Shown here piece after piece: positions 8,439-16,676 of a stretch of 35,850 nucleotides of DNA; position 1 is the first letter of the stretch, and each line of letters starts with the position of its first letter. Under the pieces are notes generated by a model. It was not told where the DNA came from. It was given only the letters and a program-made list of their open reading frames with translations, and searched no databases. Position numbers and translations under genes: made by a program. Source of the stretch: Deltaproteobacteria bacterium (GTDB taxonomy: Bacteria; Myxococcota_A; UBA9042; DTJE01); NCBI GenBank assembly GCA_029547805.1, contig JAKPOP010000025.1, forward strand, positions 1 to 35,850. Reading direction: 5' to 3'.

Positions 8439-9618
8439 CGCGGCCCTCCGGCTCCGGGACGCCGAGGACCCGGAGGGCCCCGGGGCTCAGCACCTGGACC
8501 TCCGACCGGTGCCGGGCCACGAAGTCCCGCAGGAACGCGGGGTCCGTGAAGAACTGGCAGTGGAGCCGTTCCCCCCGGGCCTCGGCCTCCCGGTGGCGCT
8601 CCCGGAGGGCCCGGTAGAGGGGATCGTCCCGGAAGGCCTCCCACAGGGGCCTCTGGTGGATGTTCGAACCGCTCATCCCCAGGGCCACCGCCGGACAGGG
8701 GGCCAGGGTCCCGTCATGCCAGACCGTCAGGCTGAAGACCCCCGCCGGGCAGGCCGTCAGGCGCTGCTCGATGCCCAGGAGGTCCATCACCGCCAGGCGC
8801 CCCAACTGCCGGTTCAGGGCCATGGCCCGGTCGAAGAGGGCCTCCCGACGCCCGGCGTCCAGCACCAGGTCGAAGTCCCCCTTCGGGTCCACCGGGACGT
8901 AGGGGACGTAGGCCACCAGCCAGGCCCCCTGGGCCTCGAGCCACCGGAGGAACGGAAGGGAGGTCACCTCGTCGTGGTTCTCCCGGTGGATCATCGTGGT
9001 GACCAGGAAGGGAACCTTCCGCTGCCGGAGTCCCACCATGAGGCCCTGCTGGGCCTCGAAGGCCCCGGGGCCCTTCCGGCGGTCGGTGGTCTGCCCCAGG
9101 CCGTCGATGTTCAGCACCGGCACGATGTTCCCGGCAGCGGCGATCCGGTCCAGGTGCCCCGCCCCGACCCGCCGGCCCTCGGTGAACAGCAGGAAGAACT
9201 GCCCCCGGTGCCGCGCCAGCAAGGCCAGCAGGTCGTCGGCGTCGGCCCGGTAGAAGGGGTCCGCCCCCATCAGGTACACCTGGGTGATGCCCATGGCCCG
9301 GGCCTCGCCGAAGAGGCGGTCCAGGTCCCCCAGGGACAGGCGGCTGCGGTGATCGGCGAACCCGAGGAAGGTGCAGTGGGCGCACCCGGCCCGGCAGGCC
9401 ACATCGTCCACCACCTGCAGCGTCACCGGACTCGGCACCCCGTCCCGCCGGGCCCGAAGACGGGCCGGAATGCCCTGGCGCAGGCCGATCCACCAGGCCT
9501 GCCAGCCGGCCCGCCAGGTCGCCCGACTGGCCCCGAGGGATCGCCGGGCCAGGCGCCAGAGGATCGGCCCCATCACCCGGTAGTACCGAAAATCCGTTCG
9601 ATAGTTCCGAACGAACAT
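8431..9618 (-). CDS. Radical SAM protein with SPASM-like tail
   Basis: 395 aa. The first 60 residues are rich in Arg and Trp and could be an amphipathic, membrane-touching segment (MGPILWRLARRSLGASRA and WRAGWQAWWIGL). The cluster motif is C75-RAG-C79-AH-C82. The usual GGEP is replaced by a degenerate MGADPFYR, as in several SPASM-type members. The C-terminal region has CPAGVFSLTVWHDGTLAPCP, the cysteine spacing of a SPASM-like auxiliary cluster, followed by a typical 'NIHQRPLWEAF' turn. The start follows GGGAGG. The upstream gene ends 9 nt before, and the downstream gene overlaps by 8 nt. Substrate unknown; the position in the operon suggests a tailoring step after the cobalamin-type enzymes. 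Confidence 0.85.
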   Translation of the reverse strand: MFVRNYRTDFRYYRVMGPILWRLARRSLGASRATWRAGWQAWWIGLRQGIPARLRARRDGVPSPVTLQVVDDVACRAGCAHCTFLGFADHRSRLSLGDLDRLFGEARAMGITQVYLMGADPFYRADADDLLALLARHRGQFFLLFTEGRRVGAGHLDRIAAAGNIVPVLNIDGLGQTTDRRKGPGAFEAQQGLMVGLRQRKVPFLVTTMIHRENHDEVTSLPFLRWLEAQGAWLVAYVPYVPVDPKGDFDLVLDAGRREALFDRAMALNRQLGRLAVMDLLGIEQRLTACPAGVFSLTVWHDGTLAPCPAVALGMSGSNIHQRPLWEAFRDDPLYRALRERHREAEARGERLHCQFFTDPAFLRDFVARHRSEVQVLSPGALRVLGVPEPEGRDG

Positions 9619-9627
9619 GCGCCTCCC

Positions 9628-10950
9628 TCAGAAGATGTTGGGCGGCACCCGGCGATAGACGTAGCGCCGGTAGTGCAGGTTCACCACCAGGGCGAAGAGG
9701 TGCATCAGGGGCCTCTTCCAGAAGTCCCACCGGAAGACGACCCGCCGGAGGATGCTCCTCCAGGAGAAGACCCGCCGGTTCAGCCACCAGTAGAGTTCGG
9801 TCAGCCGGTCCGGGTCGATGCGTGCCGGGCGGTGGACCGCCGTGGACCCGTCGTAGCGGCGCCAGTCCTCGGTGATCAGCCGCCCCTCGTCGCGCATCTG
9901 CTCGTAGAGGGGCGTCCCGGGCATCGGCGTCAGGATGTAGAACCGGGGGATGGGAACCCGGGTCCGGTCGATGAAGTCGGCGGTGGCCCGGATGCTCTCC
10001 TCGGTGTCCCCGTCGGTGCCGACCATCATCTCCGTCGAGGGCATGATGCCCGCCTCGGTGATCCGCCGGAGCAGGGACTCGTGGTCCTCCACCTTGAGCC
10101 AGTCCTTCCGGAGCCGGTCGAGGCCCTCCTGGGTGATGCTCTCGAGGCCGAAGGACATCAGGTTGCAACCGCTTCGCCGGACCCGGTCCAGCAGCCGGGG
10201 GTTCCGGGCCAGTTGCAGGCTGCACTGGGAGGACCACTCCATCTTCCAGGGGGTGATGGCGTCGCAGAAGGCCTCCAGGAACCCCGGGTTCGACACGATG
10301 TTGTCGTCCAGCAGGAAGAACTTCCGAAACCCCAGTTCCCGGATGCGCCGGATGTCCCGGAGGACCTCGTCCAGGGGCCGGGCCAGATAGCGCCCCTGGT
10401 AGATGCAGGCGATGCTGCAGAAGGAGCAGAGGTGGGGACAGCCCCGCCCCGCCTGGACCGGCAGCCGGTCCCCGATGGGCTTGCTCGTCAGCAGTTCATA
10501 GCGGGGGACCGGCAGCCCCGCGAGGCTGGTCACGGGGTTCCGGTAGATCGGGTCGATCCGCCCGGTCCGTTCGAAGTCCTGCAGCAGCCGGGGGAAGGAG
10601 ACCTCGCCGTCGCCGACCACCACCGAGTCCACGTGTTCCAGCACCCGCTCGGGAACCAGCGAGGCCATGTAGCCGCCCATGAACACCGGTCGCCCCCGGC
10701 GCCGGAACTCCTGGGCGATCTCGATGCCGCGCCAGGTGGCGTAGCCCATCGTCCCGATCCCCACCAGGTCCACGTCGGCGTCGAAGTCGATGTCGTCCAC
10801 CACCTCCAGCCGGACGTCGATCTCCCAATGTCGGGGGGCCAGGGCCGCCAGCAGCGGAAAGGCCAGTCCCGGCAGGAAGATCCGTCGCTGCTTGCACAAC
10901 TTCCCGCCCCGGTCGTACTGGGTGGGCTGGATCAGCATCAGTCTCGGCAT
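9628..10950 (-). CDS. B12-binding-type radical SAM enzyme
   Basis: 440 aa. The N-terminal cobalamin-binding-like Rossmann domain covers residues 1-130 (LMLIQPTQYDRGGKL, DLVGIGTMGYATWRGIEIA, PVFMGGYMASLVPE, SVVVGDGEVSFPRLL). The radical SAM barrel follows, with C171-PHL-C175-SF-C178, then the RPLDEVLRDIRRI and FFLLDDNI segments and the late GLESITQEGL and MVGTDGDTEESI motifs. Enzymes of this build often methylate unactivated carbon or phosphorus, or make C-C bonds. The ATG at 10950 overlaps the previous gene by 13 nt and has GGAGG 10 nt before it; the longer open frame upstream is a shadow of that gene. The C-terminal helical tail is basic and aromatic (YRRYVYRRVPPNIF), as in lipid-acting relatives, but the substrate is unknown. 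Confidence 0.87.
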   Translation of the reverse strand: MPRLMLIQPTQYDRGGKLCKQRRIFLPGLAFPLLAALAPRHWEIDVRLEVVDDIDFDADVDLVGIGTMGYATWRGIEIAQEFRRRGRPVFMGGYMASLVPERVLEHVDSVVVGDGEVSFPRLLQDFERTGRIDPIYRNPVTSLAGLPVPRYELLTSKPIGDRLPVQAGRGCPHLCSFCSIACIYQGRYLARPLDEVLRDIRRIRELGFRKFFLLDDNIVSNPGFLEAFCDAITPWKMEWSSQCSLQLARNPRLLDRVRRSGCNLMSFGLESITQEGLDRLRKDWLKVEDHESLLRRITEAGIMPSTEMMVGTDGDTEESIRATADFIDRTRVPIPRFYILTPMPGTPLYEQMRDEGRLITEDWRRYDGSTAVHRPARIDPDRLTELYWWLNRRVFSWRSILRRVVFRWDFWKRPLMHLFALVVNLHYRRYVYRRVPPNIF

Positions 10951-12347
10951 CGGGCACGGGCCTCCGCCAGTTTCTTCCGGTACTGCCGATCCACCAGGGC
11001 CGTGCCCCGGATCATCTTCCAGATCATCCGGGGGGACCGGCGCCGGTGAGCCCAGAGGGCCTGGGGATGGAACAGGACCCGCCAGTAGAGCCGGATCAGT
11101 TCTTCGTAGAACTCCGCCTCGGTCAGCCGTTCGGGGCGGATCATCACGTGGGCCAGGTCCCACCGGGGGAAGTCCGACCGCGGGACCAGCAGCCGGTCGG
11201 GGTCCACCTCGATGCCGGTCCCCGGGAGCGGCGTCAGGGGCTGGAGGTTCACGAACCGCACGCCCAGGGCCCGGAGGCGTTCCCCGCACCGCTGAAACTC
11301 CTCCCGTCCCCAGGAGGCCGGGAGGATCATCGTGGCATAGCATTCGACCCCGTGGCGGTTCAGGACCGCCATCGCCTCCTCGTTGACCCCCGAGGAGGTC
11401 CCCTTCCGGAAGAGGTCCAGGTCCCGGTCCAGGAAGGACTCGAACCCCACGATGACGGTCCGGAGCCCGGCCTCGCGGAACTCCCGGATGACCTCGGGGT
11501 TCTGGGCGATGAAGTCCGCCCGGCCATAGACCAGGTAGTGCTTCCGGAGGCCCCGGGACCGGACCCCGGCGATGAAGGCCCGCACCCGGTCCGCGGTCAC
11601 CAGGAAGTCGTCATCGACGATGTAGACCTCCTGCTGATCGATTCCCTGGAGTTCGTCCAGCACCTCCTCCAGGGGGCGCTCCCGGTAACGATCCCCGGTG
11701 ATTCGCCGGCAGAAGCAGAAGGTGCACCGGTAGGGGCACCCGAAGGAGGTCTTCAGCAGGGCCACCCGGTCGTGGAAGATGTAGAAGTAGCGGTCCTGAT
11801 AGTGGCGGGTCAGGGACCGATCCGGCAGCGACCAGGCGAAGTCGAAGGGTGGGAGCCGGGCGGGGTCCGCCGACTCCCCGGGCTGCAGGACCCCCGGGGG
11901 CACCTCACCCGCCCCCTCGGCCACCAGGCGCAGCAGCCGGGGCCAGGCCGACACGGCATTGCGCACGACCCGGAACTGCACGTCGGGGTGGTCCAGGTCC
12001 CCGGGTACCACCTCGCAGTGCACGCCACCCACCACCGTGACGATCCGGTCGTCCCGGACCCGGGCCCGATGGCAGGCGTCGATCATGGCCGGGACATTGG
12101 TGATGTAGCCCGTCACCCCCAGCACGTCGGGCTTTTCCCGAGCCAGGAAGGCGTCCAGGCCCTCCCGCTCCAGCGTCAGGTCCACGACCCGGACCTGGTG
12201 CCCCTCCCGTCGGCAGATCCCCCCGAGGACCTCCAGTTCCAGCGGCTCCACCAGCATCACGTGCTGCAGCCCGATCGTCTCGGGGTCCGGTCGGGGCCGG
12301 ACCAGCAGCACCCTCAGGGGACGCCCACGAGGTCGAAGGGTCGTCAT
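10938..12347 (-). CDS. B12-binding-type radical SAM enzyme
   Basis: 469 aa. The cobalamin-binding-like domain covers about residues 10-140 (LRVLLVRPRPDPETIGL, PDVLGVTGYITNVPAMID, VTVVGGVHCEVV). The radical SAM motif C204-PYR-C208-TF-C211 is followed at once by F-C213, then RYRERPLEEVLDEL and the acidic VYIVDDDFL segment. It is clearly paralogous to the gene at 12974-14425: same CxxxCxFCFC signature, same EPLELE segment near residue 37, same late PLPGT motif. The ATG at 12347 overlaps the methyltransferase stop as ATGA. The classical DxHxxG cobalamin-ligand motif is not visible, so cobalamin would bind base-off without that histidine, as in other members, or not at all. Confidence 0.86.
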   Translation of the reverse strand: MTTLRPRGRPLRVLLVRPRPDPETIGLQHVMLVEPLELEVLGGICRREGHQVRVVDLTLEREGLDAFLAREKPDVLGVTGYITNVPAMIDACHRARVRDDRIVTVVGGVHCEVVPGDLDHPDVQFRVVRNAVSAWPRLLRLVAEGAGEVPPGVLQPGESADPARLPPFDFAWSLPDRSLTRHYQDRYFYIFHDRVALLKTSFGCPYRCTFCFCRRITGDRYRERPLEEVLDELQGIDQQEVYIVDDDFLVTADRVRAFIAGVRSRGLRKHYLVYGRADFIAQNPEVIREFREAGLRTVIVGFESFLDRDLDLFRKGTSSGVNEEAMAVLNRHGVECYATMILPASWGREEFQRCGERLRALGVRFVNLQPLTPLPGTGIEVDPDRLLVPRSDFPRWDLAHVMIRPERLTEAEFYEELIRLYWRVLFHPQALWAHRRRSPRMIWKMIRGTALVDRQYRKKLAEARARCRD

Positions 12348-12970
12348 GGCCGAACTGCCTCGATCAACCGTAGCGATGCCATGCCCGGCAAGGTCGGGAT
12401 CGGCCGGATCGCCACCGGGCGCCACCCGGCCTGCTGCATCCAGCCCCGGACCCGGGCCGAGGGGGCGTAGTTCGCCGGCCCGGTGGTGACCTTGACGGCC
12501 CGGAGCAACAGGGCATCCCAGCGATTCTCGGTGCAGGCCTGGGCCAGCAGGATCCCGCCGCCAGGGCGTACGACGGCCCGCAGACGCCGCAGAAAGTCCA
12601 CCGGGTCCTCCACGTAGGGGAAGGCGTGGGTGGTCACCACCAGGTCGAACGGGGGGGCCCCCGGGACGTCCTCGACCCGCCCCTCCCGGTAGTCGATCCG
12701 GGGGTGGGGCCGGTCCCGCCGGGCCACCGCGATCATCTCCGGGGAGGGGTCCACGGCCGTCACCACCATTTCGGGGAACCGCTCCACCAGCGCCAGGGCC
12801 AGCTGGCCGACGCCGCATCCCATGTCCAGCACCCGCCGGGCCCCGGACCAGTCCTCGGTGACGCGCCGGATCACGAACTCCCGGGTCGGCCGGAGGCTGA
12901 TGGGCTGCACCGGCAGCCAGGCGTAGCGGCGGGCATAGAGACTCCAGGCCTGTCCTCGGCGAAAGATCAT
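12344..12970 (-). CDS. Class I SAM-dependent methyltransferase
   Basis: 208 aa. Class I Rossmann methyltransferase with motif I VLDMGCGVGQLALAL (about 47-61), the acidic residue ending beta2 (VTAVDPSPEMIAVAR), the FDLVVTTHAFPYVEDP motif and the VVRPGGGILLAQ motif. Methyl is transferred from SAM to an O, N or activated C position of an unknown small molecule. The start at 12970 has GGGAGGGG upstream, 3 nt after the end of the preceding gene. The stop overlaps the next B12-type radical SAM gene. Within the operon it is the only conventional methyltransferase, so it probably acts on the same substrate as its radical SAM neighbours. Confidence 0.87.
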   Translation of the reverse strand: MIFRRGQAWSLYARRYAWLPVQPISLRPTREFVIRRVTEDWSGARRVLDMGCGVGQLALALVERFPEMVVTAVDPSPEMIAVARRDRPHPRIDYREGRVEDVPGAPPFDLVVTTHAFPYVEDPVDFLRRLRAVVRPGGGILLAQACTENRWDALLLRAVKVTTGPANYAPSARVRGWMQQAGWRPVAIRPIPTLPGMASLRLIEAVRP

Positions 12971-12973
12971 CTG

Positions 12974-14425
12974 TCACCCCTCCCTGCCGTCCGGCAACGG
13001 GCCCCACCGGGCCAGGGCCCACAGGAACCGCCCCCCCACCTGGACCGCCGAGGCCGTGGCCCGAAGGGCCCCCAGCGTTCCGTAGCGTCGTCGCATGCCC
13101 TCGAAGGCCTTCCGGTCCCGGGCCGGCCCCAGGTAGAGACGGAACAATCGCAAGTAGTATCCCCAAGGCGACAGGAAAAGGGGAGGCCGGTGGAGGCGCA
13201 GCAAGTCGTAGCGCCAGCCGGATGCCGGGACGTCCCGGTCCGAGGCACCCTTCTCCCGGGCCAGCCGGGTCCCCGGCAGGACCGTCAGGGTGCTGAAGGT
13301 GGCGAAGGTGATCCCCCACTCCCGCACCTGCCGCTCGAGGCGGTCCAGGCGATCAGGGGGCCAGTCCGGGTCCACCACGAAGAGCCCGAAGACCTCGATG
13401 TCCAGTTCCCGGCAGACCCGGAGGCACTCCCGGGCATCGGCGACCCGGGACCGCTTGTCCACCGCCGCCAGGTCCTCGTCCTCGACGAACTCGAACCCCA
13501 CGATCACCCCCGTCAGGCCGGCCTCCCGGAGGGCCCTCATCACGTCGGGATGCCTTGCCACGAAGTCCGCGGTGCCATAGCAGAGGAAGGACAGGCGTTC
13601 CTGGAGCCCCCGCTGCCGCACCCCCCGGGCGAACTCCAGCACCCGGGCAGGATGCGTCAGGAAGTTGTCGTCCAGCAGGAAGATGGTTCGGGCCCCCCGA
13701 ATGGATTCGATCTCGTCCAGCACCCGGGAGACGGGCCGGGGCCCGTAGCGCCCCTGGTGCTGCTCGGTGCAGAAGCAGAACGAACAGCGGTCCGGGCACC
13801 CGAAGGCCGTCTTGACCACCGCGCACCGGTCCATCCACAGGTAGTGCCAGCGCGCCGGATCGGCCTCGAAGCGACTCCGCCGCGGCAGGGGCAGGGCCGC
13901 CGGGTCCAGGGTCGGTCCCGGGTTCACCCGCCACGCCCCAGACTCGCCGGGGGCCGGCGGAAAGGCCGCCCCCGGGAGGTCCTCCCAGGGCCGGCCGTCA
14001 GCGATGCGCGCCAGACACTCCCGGATGCCGGTCAGGGCGTCGGCGAAGAAGACCCCGTCCACCCCCGGCGCGAAGAAGTGCGATGGACAGACCTCGGCGT
14101 GGGGCCCCCCGACGAAGACCCGGGGGGGCCTCGGCAGGGACCGGAGGGCGGCGGCCCATTCCCGGATCGAGGGGACCGAGGTGATGAAGCCCGTGAACAG
14201 CACCACGTCCGGCGCCAGGCGCCGGGCCACCGTGACCGGGTCCCCCCGGTCGGTCATGCCGTCCCAGATCAGGACCTCATGGTCCGGGGCGAGCACCGTC
14301 TCCAGGTACTCCAGTTCCAGGGGCTCGGTGAGGATCCAGGCCCGCATGTCCAGCGTCTGGGGCGCCGGGGGCGGCCGGACTGCCAGCACCCGGAGCCGGC
14401 GCCGGGCCGACATCGACGACATCAT
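12974..14425 (-). CDS. B12-binding-type radical SAM enzyme
   Basis: 483 aa. The cobalamin-binding-like domain covers residues 10-140 (LRVLAVRPPPAPQTLDM, PDVVLFTGFITSVPSIREW, PRVFVGGPHAEVC). The radical SAM motif is C210-PDR-C214-SF-C217-F-C219, followed by GRYGPRPVSRVLDEI and FLLDDNFLTHPARV. Later come GVIVGFEFVEDEDL and TVLPGTRLA, common to this enzyme class. The C-terminus is aromatic and basic (SPWGYYLRLFRLYLG). The ATG at 14425 overlaps the previous stop as ATGA; ATGs at 14422 and 14413 are alternatives. It is a paralogue of the gene at 10938-12347. Likely chemistry is radical methylation at unactivated carbon or a rearrangement; the substrate is not known. Confidence 0.86.
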   Translation of the reverse strand: MMSSMSARRRLRVLAVRPPPAPQTLDMRAWILTEPLELEYLETVLAPDHEVLIWDGMTDRGDPVTVARRLAPDVVLFTGFITSVPSIREWAAALRSLPRPPRVFVGGPHAEVCPSHFFAPGVDGVFFADALTGIRECLARIADGRPWEDLPGAAFPPAPGESGAWRVNPGPTLDPAALPLPRRSRFEADPARWHYLWMDRCAVVKTAFGCPDRCSFCFCTEQHQGRYGPRPVSRVLDEIESIRGARTIFLLDDNFLTHPARVLEFARGVRQRGLQERLSFLCYGTADFVARHPDVMRALREAGLTGVIVGFEFVEDEDLAAVDKRSRVADARECLRVCRELDIEVFGLFVVDPDWPPDRLDRLERQVREWGITFATFSTLTVLPGTRLAREKGASDRDVPASGWRYDLLRLHRPPLFLSPWGYYLRLFRLYLGPARDRKAFEGMRRRYGTLGALRATASAVQVGGRFLWALARWGPLPDGREG

Positions 14426-15435
14426 GCCGCCCCCCCGTGGACGAAGGGGTGCGCCGGGGGCACGACCCGGCGATACTCCAGCCAGGGTCGGCCCCGGCGG
14501 ACCAGCCACCGGACCGCCGCGGACCGGTGCCACCCGAACATTCGCCGATCCCGGCATCGGCCCCCCAGGCGCATCTTCGGCACCTCAGCGGTCTGGCCCA
14601 GGTCCAGCCATCGGACCCCGTCGTCGATGGCCTCCCGGAGGATCGCCACCAGCAGGTTGAAGTAGGTGGCCCGGGTCCCCAGGGTCCGGTAGTCCACCCC
14701 GCCGAAGAGGAACCATCGCCGAGGGCCCTCGGTCCAGGCCACGTGCCAGGCCACCAGGGCCTCGCCGTCCCGGTGCACGGACAGATGGCACTCCCGGGGC
14801 AGGCCCGTGAAGAAGGCCGGCTCCAGGCGCTCCAGGCGCCCCTCACTGCGGCGCCAGACCTCCTGGTAGAGGTGGTGCATCGGCCCGGTATAGGCCCCAC
14901 AGGGAAGCCGCTCGGTGGAGACGCCCTTCCACCGGGACAGGACCCGCCCCAGCCGCCGCCGATAATCGGACCGGAGGGCCTGCCGGTACTCCGAAAACGA
15001 CCGCCAGGGAACCTCCATCTCCACCGAGGGCAGGGTCCGACCCCAGGTGCCTCCGGAGACCGGGAATTCCCGATCCAGGTTCAGGCCCACCACCAGCCCC
15101 CGTTCCCGGGGAAGACACGCGGCCACCAGGTCCCGGATCCCGTCGGGGTCGCCCAGGACCCCGGGGGACCCCACTGATACCGGCAGCCCCAGGATGGTCA
15201 TCCGGACCGGACTCGGAAGCCCCAGGAAGGTCAGGAGGTCCAGCCGCAGGTCGTAGGCCACCGCCCCGGCCCGGATCCGCCCGTCTTCATGCCACTCCCA
15301 GTAGCGCTGACCGCAGGGGTTGACCGTTTCCAGATGCCCCAGGAAGGCCCGCCGCTGGAAGGGGGTCGCCGCCAGGGCATCCCACCCCTCATCCAGGTCC
15401 CCGGACCGGGCCACTGGACGCAGCACGGCGGTCAC
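14422..15435 (-). CDS. FemAB-like GNAT transferase
   Basis: 337 aa. Resembles the GNAT-fold, FemAB-like transferases (Acetyltransf_6/BioF2-like), which move acyl or aminoacyl groups onto amines. An N-terminal half (DEGWDALAATPFQRRAFLGHLE, a GLPSPVRMTILGLPVS segment) is followed by the C-terminal GNAT repeat: HLSVHRDGEALVAWHVAW, FLFGGVDYRTLGTRATYFNL, AILREAIDDGVRWLDLGQTAEVPKMRLGGR. The start is GTG at 15435 with GAGGGGG upstream; it overlaps the stop of the previous gene as GTGA, and no ATG suits. In family members the donor is acyl-CoA or aminoacyl-tRNA; which applies here is unknown. Its place at the head of the operon beside a second GNAT protein suggests substrate conjugation. Confidence 0.8.
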   Translation of the reverse strand: MTAVLRPVARSGDLDEGWDALAATPFQRRAFLGHLETVNPCGQRYWEWHEDGRIRAGAVAYDLRLDLLTFLGLPSPVRMTILGLPVSVGSPGVLGDPDGIRDLVAACLPRERGLVVGLNLDREFPVSGGTWGRTLPSVEMEVPWRSFSEYRQALRSDYRRRLGRVLSRWKGVSTERLPCGAYTGPMHHLYQEVWRRSEGRLERLEPAFFTGLPRECHLSVHRDGEALVAWHVAWTEGPRRWFLFGGVDYRTLGTRATYFNLLVAILREAIDDGVRWLDLGQTAEVPKMRLGGRCRDRRMFGWHRSAAVRWLVRRGRPWLEYRRVVPPAHPFVHGGAA

Positions 15436-16529
15436 AGGTCCCCCTCGAAGACGACGTAGTGCCGGTGGGGTTCCAGAGGCTGGCCGAATGCCCGGGCGAT
15501 GAACTTCAGGGTCATGCCCAGGCTTCCCTGGTTCTCCTGAAAGATGAACCCCCCCTCGCAGAACTGGTAGGGTCCCCGCTCCACCGCCTCGATCATCGCC
15601 AGCACGAGGGCCGCCGTGGCGGCACCGCCACGGTGGTCCGGCAGGACCCCGATCTCGGCCAGCCGCACCGCCCGGATGGGATTGCGGAGGCGGTAGCGCA
15701 GCACGTCCCGGACGCCCAGTTCCCGACCCGGGCCCGCCAGCTGGTTGAAGTCCGGATACCACAGGATGAAGCCCACGGCCCGGTCGCCCTCCTCGACGAA
15801 GATCAGGTTCTCGGGCCGGATCAGGAACCGGAAGGGATGGAAGAGCTCGTAGTCCTCCTCCGGGTGCCGGTCGGACCAGTAGAGGTGATCCCGGAAGCAC
15901 CGGTTGTTCAGGTCGGTGTAGAGGGCCGTGTCCCGCTCCAGGTGGCCCATGTCCAGGGGACGCACCCGGTAGGGGCCCGGATCGAAGGCCTCCCGGGCCT
16001 CCCGGGCGAACCGGTAGAAGGGCCCGTTGGGGAAACGGTAGGAGACCATCGGGTGCTGCCGCATCCCGCGCCAGTGGTCCAGCGTTCCGGGCGGATTCCA
16101 GGGAAGCCCGAAGATCGGCGGTTCCTCGAAGCGGCTGCACAGGAAGCCCGCCCCGTAGTTCATGTGGCCCCAGAGGCCGGCGACCAGCATCCTGGCGTCG
16201 GGAAACACCCTCCGGGCCTCATCCCGGACGATGTCCTGCACGCCGTCCACCCCGTCGAGGCACTCGAAGAAGGCCACCATGGCCCGTTCCGGCGCCTGCC
16301 GGTCCTGGACCAGGGCCAGGCGTCCCACGACCTCGGTCCCCCGCCGGACCAGATACGGCCGCACCTCCGCGTGGGTCCGGAAGAAGGTCCGCCCGAAGCA
16401 CAGCATCCGGACGATGCCCTCCTCGGTGGCCCGGTGCTGCGGGTGATGCCGGTGAAGCCGCCAGGGCAGCCGGCAGAATGCCCGTCGCTCGTCGGCGCCA
16501 GACACCGCCTGCAATCCCACGGTCTCCAT
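15432..16529 (-). CDS. GNAT-type acyltransferase, two-domain
   Basis: 365 aa, first gene of the eight-gene operon. The C-terminal part has a GNAT acyl-CoA site (LAEIGVLPDHRGGAATAALV, about 280-300) with a preceding AVGFILWYPDFN strand. The N-terminal part (TFFRTHAEVRPYLVRR, GRLALVQD, FFECLDGVDGVQDI) looks like a second, divergent GNAT-like lobe. The start at 16529 follows AGGAGG; the frame runs on upstream, but through the promoter. It lies 147 nt from a divergent ModE-type regulator. The acyl donor and acceptor are not predictable. Family: GNAT N-acetyltransferase, subfamily not recognised. Confidence 0.78.
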   Translation of the reverse strand: METVGLQAVSGADERRAFCRLPWRLHRHHPQHRATEEGIVRMLCFGRTFFRTHAEVRPYLVRRGTEVVGRLALVQDRQAPERAMVAFFECLDGVDGVQDIVRDEARRVFPDARMLVAGLWGHMNYGAGFLCSRFEEPPIFGLPWNPPGTLDHWRGMRQHPMVSYRFPNGPFYRFAREAREAFDPGPYRVRPLDMGHLERDTALYTDLNNRCFRDHLYWSDRHPEEDYELFHPFRFLIRPENLIFVEEGDRAVGFILWYPDFNQLAGPGRELGVRDVLRYRLRNPIRAVRLAEIGVLPDHRGGAATAALVLAMIEAVERGPYQFCEGGFIFQENQGSLGMTLKFIARAFGQPLEPHRHYVVFEGDL

Positions 16530-16570
16530 GCCCCTGCGCCTCCTGCACCCGGCTCCTGATTCCTGGCAGT

Positions 16571-16600
16571 AGGCTATGGGATCAGGGGCGGGACGGTCAA
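16571..16600 (-). promoter_or_regulatory. Candidate promoter, radical SAM operon
   Basis: On the minus strand, TTGACC (16600-16595), an 18-nt spacer and TAGCCT (16576-16571), about 42 nt before the first gene of the operon. A moderate match to sigma70 elements, placed as expected in a divergent intergenic region. Confidence 0.45.
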
Positions 16601-16623
16601 TGCAACGCAGGCCGGCAGGGCCG

Positions 16624-16652
16624 TTGGCCGGTCCGTCGAGAGGCGATAGCAT
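16624..16652 (+). promoter_or_regulatory. Candidate promoter, ModE-type regulator
   Basis: TTGGCC (16624-16629), a 17-nt spacer, then TAGCAT (16647-16652), 24 nt before the regulator's ATG. It is back to back with the candidate operon promoter, so one bound protein in the intervening 23 nt could affect both. Confidence 0.45.
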
Positions 16653-16676
16653 GACCTGACACCGGCGGAGGCCTCG

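Noticed and set aside
10950-11343. Upstream extension of the third B12-type radical SAM protein
   Set aside because: The extra 131 residues are low-complexity Pro/Gly/Arg sequence in an alternative frame of the previous gene; the ATG at 10950 starts directly on the first beta strand of the domain.
12348-13319. N-terminal extension of the B12-type radical SAM frame (open to 13319)
   Set aside because: The extension is antisense-like, low-complexity sequence inside the methyltransferase and preceding gene; the ATG at 12347 overlaps the upstream stop as ATGA and gives a family-like start.
16530-16676. Possible RiPP precursor peptide beside the radical SAM operon
   Set aside because: I read both strands of this gap and of 7084-7244 and found no short frame with a ribosome binding site and a plausible core peptide. 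A distant precursor cannot be excluded.
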